Origin: Spirochaetaceae bacterium
Lineage (GTDB): Bacteria; Spirochaetota; Spirochaetia; Treponematales; Treponemataceae
Reading direction: 5' to 3'
Length of the DNA: 5,290 bases
NCBI GenBank assembly: GCA_031290725.1
Contig: JAITMZ010000087.1
Coordinates: 1 to 5,290 of the forward strand
The translations under genes and the position numbers were made by a program. The notes under the pieces are model-generated. The model was not told the origin of the DNA, ran no database searches, and worked only from the letters and a program-made list of their open reading frames with translations. Positions 1 to 5,012 of this stretch are shown piece by piece (position 1 is the first letter of the stretch; each line of letters begins with the position of its first letter).

Positions 1-2376
1 GTTCTCTCCGCGGACGTATTCGCCCGGTTCTGCCGGAGCCGGGGCTATGACACCCTGTACGTCTGCGGCACCGACGAATACGGCACTGCCACGGAAACCC
101 GCGCCCTGGAAGAAGGCAAGACCCCCCGCCAACTGTGCGACCACTATTTTGCCATCCACGACGACATCTACCGCTGGTTCGGCATCGCCTTTGACCACTT
201 TGGGCGCACCTCCACGCCCCAGCAGACGGAAATCGTCCAGTCCCTGTTCAAAGACCTGGACGAAAAGGGCTACATAAAGGAAAAAACCGGTGAGCAGCTG
301 TTCTGCCCCCGCTGCGAGCGCTTTCTGGCGGACCGTTATGTGCGGGGGAAATGCCCCCACTGCGGCTACGACGGGGCGCGGGGCGACCAGTGCGAACAAT
401 GCGGCAAACTCCTTGACCCCACGGAACTGGTGGAGCCCCACTGTTCCACCTGCGGCCAGACGCCCTTCGCCAAAGAGACCTCCCACCTCTACATCGACCT
501 GCCGGCGATTCAGGAGCGCTATTTGCCCTGGATGGAAGCCGCCGGCAGCGCGGGGCACTGGGCCAAAAACGCTTTGCAGATGACCCGCTCCTGGATACGG
601 GACGGCCTGCATGAGCGGGCCATCACCCGGGATCTCAAGTGGGGCATCCCGGTTCCCAAACCCGGGTATGAGACCAAGGTGTTCTACGTCTGGTTCGATG
701 CGCCCATCGGCTATATGTCCATCACCAAGGCCCTGGCGGACACCCTGGCTGCCCAGGGCAAACCCTCTTTTGACTGGCAGGACTGGTGGGGCGGCAAGGG
801 AAGCGCGGGAAGCCCCGGGGCTGCGGACAACGTGGACCTCTTCCAGTTCATCGGCAAGGACAACATCCCCTTTCACACGGTGATCTTCCCCTCCACCCTG
901 ATCGGCTCCGGCCGCAACTGGACAAAACTCTTTCACATGTCCTCCAGCGAATACCTGAACTACGAGTCCGGCAAGTTTTCCAAGTCAGCCGGCGTGGGGG
1001 TTTTCGGGAACGACGCCAAAGAATCCGGCATACCCGCGGACGCGTGGCGCTTCTACATCTTCTACAACCGGCCGGAAAAGGCCGACTTCCAGTTCGCCTG
1101 GAAGGATTTTCAGGAAAAATACAACGGCGAACTCATCGGCAACCTGGGCAACCTGGTGAACCGCACCCTGGCCTTTGTGAAACGCTACTACGACGGCGTC
1201 ATCCCCTCCGTGGACGGCCTTTCGGCCCATGGGGAGGCCGCCGCCCTGTGGCAGAGCGTGCTGGCCCAGGAGGCGAAAATCACGGAGCTGCTGGAATGGG
1301 CGGAACTGAAGGACGCTTTTCACGGCATCTTCCAGGTGTCGGACACGGCGAACAAGGCGTTTCAGGCGGGGGAACCCTGGAAAAAGCGCACCAGCGCCCC
1401 GGACGAGGCGGCGGCCCTCATCGGCATCCTTTGTTACGTGATTAAGGACTTGGCGATCATGCTGCAGCCGTATTTGCCCCACTATGCCCGCCGGGTGGCG
1501 CGCTTCTTCGGAAAGACCCTGGCGGAGGGCGCCTATGGCCAGAGCGCGGATGCCGCCGCCCTTTCCTGGGCCAACCTGGGGGAAACAGGCGGCCTGGAGA
1601 AAGTGGTGGAAAGTGAAATCATCTTCACGCCCCTGGATGCTACGGCCATCGACGCCTATCGCGAGCGCTATGCGGGCACCCAAAAAGACCGCGCCGATGC
1701 CGCCCGGACAGCTGCCGCCGGCAAGGCATCTTCCGGGGATGCGCCCACGAGTGCCGCTGCCAAGGCGCAAGGCGAGGGCGCACTCAAGCCCGCCGCCAAG
1801 GCATCTTCCGGGGGCGCACCCAAACCCGCCGCCCCGGACGCGCCCGCCAAGCCCGCGCTTTCGCCGGCGGAGCAGGCCGCCCACTTTGACGCGCACATCG
1901 CCCTCAAGGCCGCCAAAATCCTCCGGGTGGAAAAGCACCCCGATGCGGACAAGCTCTATGTGGAGACCCTGGACGACGGCTCCGGCAGCGAGCGGGTCAT
2001 ATTGTCGGGCATGGCGCCCTACATGCCGCCGGAAGCGCTTTTGGGCAAGACCATCGTGCTGGCGGACAACCTCAAGCCGCGTAAGATGCGGGGCCTCACG
2101 AGTTACGGTATGCTCCTGGCGTCGGACTACCTTGACGGCGGCGGCAAGGAAAGCGTGGAAGTGCTGGACATCCCCTGGGCCGCGCCGGGCACCCCGGTGG
2201 TCCTGGAGGGTAGCGCGCCGGACAACAAAGCCAAGGACGCGGAAATCGACGCGGACTGCTTCTTCGCCGTGGACATTCGGGTGGAAAATCGCCGGGTATG
2301 TATCGGCGGCAGGCAGCTCACGGCGGATGGGAAAGGCATCACCACCGGGCACACGGTGAACGGCGGGGTGCACTAG
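1..2376 (+). CDS. metG: Methionyl-tRNA synthetase, 5'-truncated by window edge
   Basis: Charges tRNA(Met), elongator and initiator, with methionine in the cytoplasm using ATP (class I aminoacyl-tRNA synthetase). The reading frame is open from base 1 and 791 residues are visible. The window opens just after where the HIGH-type signature should lie, so about 20-25 residues are missing. Visible in order: the Rossmann strand CGTDEYGTATE near residue 22; a connective insertion with four CxxC knuckles (C102/C105, C118/C121, C131/C134, C148/C151), enough for two zinc ions; WFDAPIGY at 231-238; FIGKDN at 283-288; the KMSKS loop as KFSKS at 325-329; the anticodon-binding helical domain with NLGNLVNR at 381-388 and W460 in GEPW, the likely anticodon-contacting Trp; an Ala/Lys/Pro-rich linker at about 561-627; and an EMAP-II-like tRNA-binding domain from about 628 to 738, followed by a tail of about 50 residues. 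The length and added domain fit the treponemal form. It ends at TAG, 46 bases before hicB. Confidence 0.97.
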   Translation, partial: VLSADVFARFCRSRGYDTLYVCGTDEYGTATETRALEEGKTPRQLCDHYFAIHDDIYRWFGIAFDHFGRTSTPQQTEIVQSLFKDLDEKGYIKEKTGEQLFCPRCERFLADRYVRGKCPHCGYDGARGDQCEQCGKLLDPTELVEPHCSTCGQTPFAKETSHLYIDLPAIQERYLPWMEAAGSAGHWAKNALQMTRSWIRDGLHERAITRDLKWGIPVPKPGYETKVFYVWFDAPIGYMSITKALADTLAAQGKPSFDWQDWWGGKGSAGSPGAADNVDLFQFIGKDNIPFHTVIFPSTLIGSGRNWTKLFHMSSSEYLNYESGKFSKSAGVGVFGNDAKESGIPADAWRFYIFYNRPEKADFQFAWKDFQEKYNGELIGNLGNLVNRTLAFVKRYYDGVIPSVDGLSAHGEAAALWQSVLAQEAKITELLEWAELKDAFHGIFQVSDTANKAFQAGEPWKKRTSAPDEAAALIGILCYVIKDLAIMLQPYLPHYARRVARFFGKTLAEGAYGQSADAAALSWANLGETGGLEKVVESEIIFTPLDATAIDAYRERYAGTQKDRADAARTAAAGKASSGDAPTSAAAKAQGEGALKPAAKASSGGAPKPAAPDAPAKPALSPAEQAAHFDAHIALKAAKILRVEKHPDADKLYVETLDDGSGSERVILSGMAPYMPPEALLGKTIVLADNLKPRKMRGLTSYGMLLASDYLDGGGKESVEVLDIPWAAPGTPVVLEGSAPDNKAKDAEIDADCFFAVDIRVENRRVCIGGRQLTADGKGITTGHTVNGGVH
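1722..1813 (+). repeat. Imperfect direct repeat in the metG linker
   Basis: The 17-mer CAAGGCATCTTCCGGGG occurs at 1722-1738 and again at 1797-1813, exactly 75 bases (25 codons) apart. Each copy encodes KASSG in the Ala/Lys/Pro-rich linker between the anticodon-binding domain and the tRNA-binding domain. A partly similar GCTGCCAAGGC stretch lies between them at about 1755-1765. This suggests in-frame duplication of a low-complexity segment. Because the period is a whole number of codons, copy number could vary without breaking the enzyme. Confidence 0.7.
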
Positions 2377-2422
2377 GGAGACGGGAAATTTTTGTCCTGT
2401 TTTATGCAAATTGAAGTAAAAG

Positions 2423-2755
2423 ATGAAAACGACTGAACTCATTGACAAGTACACATACCGTGTTGAATGGTCAAGGGAAGACAATGTGCATATCGCCCGC
2501 TGCCTTGAATTCCCGTCGCTCATGGCGCATGGAAATACAGCCGGAAGCACGCTGGTTGAAGTGGAAAAAGCGGTTGAAGCGTCCATCGCCTGGATGAGAG
2601 AAGAAAGCGAAGAAATACCAGGCCCCTTTGGCTTAAAACACTTCAAAGGTAATGTAACCCTACGAATGTCAACGGAAATTCACCGGAAACTGGCCATAAA
2701 GTCAGCCGAAGAAGGCGTTTCGGTAAACCAATATATCTTATCAAAAATATCTTGA
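2423..2755 (+). CDS. hicB: HicB-family antitoxin, orphan (no hicA)
   Basis: Encodes 110 residues with the two-part HicB architecture. The N-terminal half, about residues 10-65 (YRVEWSREDN then ARCLEFPSLMAHG), is the HicB-like partial RNase H fold that normally masks the HicA mRNA interferase. The C-terminal half, about 77-110 (NVTLRMSTEIHRKLAIKSAE, then VSVNQYILSKI), is a ribbon-helix-helix DNA-binding domain used for autoregulation. HicA is typically a double-stranded-RNA-binding-fold toxin of about 60-80 residues, usually encoded next to hicB. Only 46 bases separate this gene from metG, and nothing HicA-like follows, so the gene stands alone here. The ATG is preceded by only a weak purine run (GAAGTAAAAG). 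Base composition is about 45% G+C by hand count, far below metG and the minus-strand genes, which suggests acquisition by transfer. It could be a decayed toxin-antitoxin pair or a free-standing RHH regulator. Confidence 0.88.
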   Translation: MKTTELIDKYTYRVEWSREDNVHIARCLEFPSLMAHGNTAGSTLVEVEKAVEASIAWMREESEEIPGPFGLKHFKGNVTLRMSTEIHRKLAIKSAEEGVSVNQYILSKIS

Positions 2756-2789
2756 GCAGCGCCCAGCCGATAGTCGACGGCAAGGCGCG

Positions 2790-2819
2790 GCAGGCGGTCT
2801 CCGGGAGGAGTCCGCCTGT
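2790..2819 (+). other. Strong stem-loop with GNRA-type tetraloop
   Basis: CAGGCGG (2791-2797) pairs perfectly with CCGCCTG (2812-2818), and G2790 can wobble with T2819. A single T/T mismatch (2798/2811) is followed by CTCC (2799-2802) pairing with GGAG (2807-2810), capped by GGGA, which fits the GNRA tetraloop rule. This gives 11 Watson-Crick pairs plus a wobble. The downstream sequence is TGTTTGGGGG, with no proper T-run, so it is a poor intrinsic terminator. It could instead stabilise the 3' end of the hicB message or be a remnant of a mobile repeat. It lies 35 bases after the hicB stop. Confidence 0.7.
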
Positions 2820-2862
2820 GTTTGGGGGCTGGACTGGGCTTGTTGCCCGGTACTGCGTGAGG

Positions 2863-2900
2863 AATTTTTGAAAAAAACTGTAAATGATTTTGAAAAAAAC
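2863..2900 (+). promoter_or_regulatory. Repeated A-tract boxes, candidate UP element
   Basis: The 14-mer TTTTGAAAAAAACT occurs at 2866-2879 and 2888-2901. The copies are 22 bp apart, about two helical turns, so both A7 tracts face the same side of the DNA. They lie directly upstream of a -35 hexamer, where UP elements contact the RNA polymerase alpha subunit and where phased A-tracts bend DNA. The boxes, spacing and placement are seen directly; the UP-element role is inferred. Confidence 0.6.
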
Positions 2901-2929
2901 TTGACCGGCGCTGGTTTGCGTGCTATACT
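2901..2929 (+). promoter_or_regulatory. Near-consensus sigma-70 promoter with extended -10
   Basis: The -35 box TTGACC (2901-2906, five of six to consensus) and the -10 box TATACT (2924-2929, five of six) are separated by exactly 17 bp. TGC at 2921-2923 makes an extended -10. Transcription should start near 2936. This is the clearest promoter in the window. It points right, towards the small gene at 3064, with a terminator-like hairpin in between. Confidence 0.85.
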
Positions 2930-2946
2930 AGAGAAGAAATGCGGCA

Positions 2947-2976
2947 TGCGGTCGACCACATCGCCAGTGCGGTCGA
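2947..2976. repeat. TGCGGTCGA direct repeat, possible operator
   Basis: TGCGGTCGA is present at 2947-2955 and 2968-2976, 21 bp apart (two helical turns). The first copy overlaps the palindrome GGTCGACC (2950-2957). Both copies lie just downstream of the predicted transcription start, where a bound repressor could block the promoter. The repeats are seen directly; operator function is inferred. The neighbouring HicB ribbon-helix-helix protein is one conceivable binder, but nothing in the sequence proves it. Confidence 0.4.
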
Positions 2977-3021
2977 AAACAAAGGAAAAATTGTCGGCGG
3001 CAACCGTAAAATGGGTACAGG

Positions 3022-3047
3022 CCCTGCTTGAGCGGGGTACATTTTTT
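3022..3047 (+). terminator. Rho-independent terminator-like hairpin plus T6
   Basis: CCCTGC (3022-3027) pairs with GCGGGG (3032-3037) through six pairs, one of them a T/G wobble, around the loop TTGA. TACA and then six T residues (3042-3047) follow. Outer GTAC segments at 3015-3018 and 3037-3040 can add pairing. The four-base gap before the T-run makes it less than ideal. It ends only a few bases before the Shine-Dalgarno of the 3064 gene, so it could stop a short RNA or act as an attenuator. Confidence 0.55.
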
Positions 3048-3051
3048 GTAT

Positions 3052-3057
3052 AAAGAG
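3052..3057 (+). promoter_or_regulatory. Ribosome binding site for the 3064 gene
   Basis: AAAGAG lies six bases upstream of GTG 3064. The frame is open further upstream, from TTG 3028, but an earlier start would put coding sequence inside the terminator hairpin. This purine box therefore decides for GTG 3064. Confidence 0.5.
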
Positions 3058-3063
3058 TTTGTT

Positions 3064-3279
3064 GTGAGTAGCAATGCGGATTCCATTCCAAAACCGGAAG
3101 CGGACTTCGACGGCTGGCTTAACAACCTGATCAACTACGTGGACACCAAGACGAGCGGCAGCCCGTCCGTGTGGCCCATTATCGCGTCGGCAGCGGGGAA
3201 AATCGCCATCCAAGGGGCGTGTCCTGAGAGTTTTGCGTGGGGCAGCGCGGTACTTGGGGTCAGATTCCCGCCGCTCTAA
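3064..3279 (+). CDS. Short hypothetical protein, probably truncated
   Basis: Encodes 71 residues from a GTG start with a plausible Shine-Dalgarno. Residues 8-41 (IPKPEADFDGWLNNLINYV, later VWPIIA) resemble the N-terminal segment of longer hypothetical proteins, of unknown function, that I recall from treponemes and other host-associated bacteria. Those usually continue as a helical domain with conserved Trp and Tyr. Here the resemblance stops near residue 50, and the last 20 or so residues (GACPESFAWGSAVLGVRFPP) look like out-of-frame or unrelated sequence. The last 20 bases overlap the 3' end of yqeB on the other strand. The likeliest reading is a gene cut off by a deletion or insertion, surviving as a fragment behind a strong promoter. 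No signal peptide or membrane segment is evident. A genuine small protein cannot be excluded. Confidence 0.5.
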   Translation: MSSNADSIPKPEADFDGWLNNLINYVDTKTSGSPSVWPIIASAAGKIAIQGACPESFAWGSAVLGVRFPPL

Positions 3280-4177
3280 ACCGCAGTATCGCCTCCAGTA
3301 CCCCCCCCGCCACCGCCAGCGCCTTGTCGGACACCGTAAAACAGTGCGCCCTCTCACCGCGGGGGTCCACGTCGCCGCACTTCATGCCCGCCTGTACCGG
3401 CATGCCCTCCGGCAGAATCCCCCGCACCATGCCGTCGATCTGCGCGACCACCGGCTCACCGGCGGCCGTGGGGGACAGGCCGCACCCCGAACAGTCCGGA
3501 GAGCCCGTGCAGCCCGCACAGCGCGGGCAGGCCGGCGCCTGGGAGAAGATCACCGCCGCGATATCCCCGGCGAACACCGTGTCGCCGATGCTCACCACGG
3601 GGTGAAAAAAGCCCGCACAGGGGGCGCGAATCAGCCGCTCCGTGGTGTGCCCTCCGATGTCGCCGGGGACGCCCGTGTCCGGCAGGGCGCTTCCAGAAGT
3701 GATAACCCGCCCCAATGTGTGCCCCCGCTGGGTCTCGATCACCCCGTGGCAATCCTCGCCGGCGATAAATCCCGGCCCCAAGGCGATCACCACCGGCGCA
3801 TCGGTGAGGGCGGTGCCGACGTTGCGCTTGGCCATGATGCCGTCCACCAGCACCGCCGGACGCAGCCGCCGGACGCAGCCCGCCTCGCCGTCCACATAGA
3901 GGGCGAGGTGACCGGCGTGAAGAGCCCCACGGGCGTCGTCGTCGTCGTCCACCAGCACGGCCTTCACGTCCTCCACCACGGCGCTTTTCTCGGTGACGGC
4001 CCGGGAAAAGCACACGGTCCGGCGCACCGAAGTGGGCAGGGCGATCTCGGTCATCACGAGGGGAAAACCCGCATGGTGCAGCCGGAGGGCCACACCTGAA
4101 GCCAGGTCTCCCGCGCCTTTTATCAATACGAGGTTGGCCAGACCGGTATCATTGGCTCGTGCGTTATCAGGTGTCAT
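3260..4177 (-). CDS. yqeB: YqeB-family selenium-dependent molybdenum hydroxylase accessory protein
   Basis: A 305-residue protein of the EF2563/YqeB family, tied by genome context to selenium-dependent molybdenum hydroxylases (xanthine dehydrogenase-like enzymes with a labile selenium cofactor); its exact reaction is not established. Visible: a glycine-rich nucleotide-binding-like start LVLIKGAGDLASG (residues 16-28), EIALPTSVRRTV near 44-55, VLVDGIMAKRN (109-119), ALGPGF (132-137), GSALPDTGVPGDIGG (162-176), and the C-terminal DGMVRGILPEG, GDVDPRG and GGVLEAIL. The family's usual middle part carries an insert with C197, C200, C203, C209 and C212 just before the GEPVVAQIDG strand, possibly metal binding. 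A five-Asp run lies at 77-81. I chose ATG 4177 because it overlaps the plsC stop by 11 bases and sits about 15 codons before the conserved core; ATG 4225 is in frame but deeper inside plsC. No strong Shine-Dalgarno is present, so coupling by reinitiation is likely. Confidence 0.93.
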   Translation of the reverse strand: MTPDNARANDTGLANLVLIKGAGDLASGVALRLHHAGFPLVMTEIALPTSVRRTVCFSRAVTEKSAVVEDVKAVLVDDDDDARGALHAGHLALYVDGEAGCVRRLRPAVLVDGIMAKRNVGTALTDAPVVIALGPGFIAGEDCHGVIETQRGHTLGRVITSGSALPDTGVPGDIGGHTTERLIRAPCAGFFHPVVSIGDTVFAGDIAAVIFSQAPACPRCAGCTGSPDCSGCGLSPTAAGEPVVAQIDGMVRGILPEGMPVQAGMKCGDVDPRGERAHCFTVSDKALAVAGGVLEAILRFRAAGI

Positions 4178-5012
4178 TATAAAATGATTCCAGGTATTCA
4201 GGTTTCCGCAGGGCCTGTTCCGCATAAACGCCCCGCATATCCTGGGGCAGAAGCGCCGCGACTTGTCCCATCAGCTCATCCAGCATTATTTCCTGCTCCT
4301 CCTTAGTAGGACGGCGGCCCGGAAACTTGAACCTCAGGGGACGGCCCACGTTGAAAACGAAGGGCGTGCGCCGGAAGTGCGTGAGGTTTTTCCAAAAATA
4401 CTGCCCCCCACAGTGCCCCAGGGGCAGGATGGGTGCGCCGGTGATCAGGGCTAACTGTACCACCCCGGCCTTGCCTCTGGCCATGACCCCCGTACGGCTC
4501 CGGGTGCCCTCCGGGGCGATGGCCATGTGGAACCCTTCGTTCATGGCCAGCTGCACCTGTCGAAAGGCCTGGAAATAGGAACCGCTCCGGTCGATGGGGA
4601 TGGCCGCGTAGGTGTCGAAGAGAAAGGCCATAAATTTGTTGGTCCAGGCATCGGCATTGACGATGCCCGTCACCAGACGGGGGTAGCTGAAGGCCACCAG
4701 TATGGGTACCTCTAGAAAATTGACGTGGTTGATCGCCAGGATGATGCCCCGGGGACTGCCGTCGGCGAGCTCCGCTATTGCGTCCAGCATTTTCACATAT
4801 TCCCGGCAGTCCACCTTGCACAGAATCCCTAAAACCCACCGGAGCAAGGTACTCACGATACACCGCCGCAGGGAAAAAAAGAAGGACCCCCGAAGCCGCA
4901 CCTGGCGGGATATGTTCGGCGATTTTCCGTTCGCCGCCGGCATTACCGTGGATACCGCCGCCGCGTCCATGTCCTGATCCGGGACTTGCTGCACGACCGA
5001 CTGGGCACTCAC
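4167..5012 (-). CDS. plsC: 1-acyl-sn-glycerol-3-phosphate acyltransferase (PlsC/LPLAT family), HX4E variant
   Basis: Probably acylates lysophosphatidate to phosphatidate at the membrane, the second acylation of phospholipid synthesis. The 281-residue product shows a hydrophobic N-terminal segment (FFFSLRRCIVSTLLRWVLGI, about 44-63) and then the four acyltransferase blocks. Block I is NHVNFLE (H96), block II is IPIDR (138-142), block III is PEGTRSRTG (167-175), and block IV is the proline in APILPLG (193-199). Block I normally reads HX4D; here the acidic residue is Glu101, encoded by GAG at 4712-4710. This is conservative but unusual. The GTG start at 5012 overlaps the upstream TGA as GTGA and has AGGGGA six bases upstream. 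The hydrophilic first 40 residues are not part of the family core, so ATG 4970 is an alternative start. The substrate could be another lysophospholipid. Confidence 0.92.
   Translation of the reverse strand: MSAQSVVQQVPDQDMDAAAVSTVMPAANGKSPNISRQVRLRGSFFFSLRRCIVSTLLRWVLGILCKVDCREYVKMLDAIAELADGSPRGIILAINHVNFLEVPILVAFSYPRLVTGIVNADAWTNKFMAFLFDTYAAIPIDRSGSYFQAFRQVQLAMNEGFHMAIAPEGTRSRTGVMARGKAGVVQLALITGAPILPLGHCGGQYFWKNLTHFRRTPFVFNVGRPLRFKFPGRRPTKEEQEIMLDELMGQVAALLPQDMRGVYAEQALRKPEYLESFYNDT

Larger units (their letters stand above)
2936..3047 (+). ncRNA. Candidate short transcript or attenuated leader
   Basis: Between the predicted start of the promoter at 2901-2929 and the T-run of the terminator at 3022-3047 lie about 110 bases. 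The only ATG-started frame inside (2939-3031) would encode 30 residues ending within the terminator hairpin. It would start only about three bases from the predicted transcription start, so it would be essentially leaderless, and it resembles nothing I recognise. I therefore read the unit as either a free-standing small RNA or the 5' leader of the 3064 gene, regulated by termination. It matches no RNA family I can name, and the class is uncertain. Confidence 0.35.
2756..3063. other. Signal-rich intergenic region without a convincing protein gene
   Basis: This 308-base gap separates the hicB stop from the GTG of the small gene at 3064. Its left part (2756-2862) is GC-rich and holds two hairpins: a strong one at 2790-2819 and a lesser one at 2834-2850 (CTGGGC, loop TTGTT, GCCCGG). 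From 2863 the composition switches abruptly to A/T tracts, leading into a promoter, a repeated 9-mer and a terminator, which are listed separately. An open frame from TTG 2868 to 3053 crosses the promoter and terminator and resembles nothing I know, so I do not call it a gene. Confidence 0.75.

Noticed and set aside
2392..2420. Possible promoter before hicB (TTGTCC with a box 17 bp downstream)
   Set aside because: The downstream hexamer AGTAAA is a poor -10. hicB may be read from the metG transcript or from a promoter I cannot recognise.
985..2646. 553-codon open frame on the minus strand opposite metG and hicB
   Set aside because: A shadow of high-GC coding sequence: its translation is Arg/Gly/His-rich without recognisable motifs, and the plus strand there encodes clear MetRS and HicB domains.
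2868..3053. 61-codon frame beginning at TTG 2868
   Set aside because: It runs through the A-tracts, the promoter, the 9-mer repeats and the terminator hairpin, has no Shine-Dalgarno match of note, and resembles no known protein.
3225..3277. Possible tRNA remnant (T-arm-like GGGGTCAGATTCCC followed by an acceptor-like end)
   Set aside because: The T-stem does not pair beyond three bases, the loop departs from TTCRA, and no anticodon arm or matching 5' acceptor strand is visible.
3935..3949. (GTC)5 microsatellite
   Set aside because: It simply encodes a five-Asp run in YqeB on the minus strand. It is short and in frame, with no sign of regulatory use.
3233..4099. 288-codon plus-strand frame opposite yqeB
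   Set aside because: It is antisense to the well-conserved YqeB protein and has Arg/His/Pro-rich composition typical of a shadow frame.
4176..4181. TATAAT on the minus strand just before the yqeB ATG
   Set aside because: A perfect -10 hexamer but with no acceptable -35 at 16-18 bp, and its last bases overlap the start codon. The gene is better explained by coupling to plsC.
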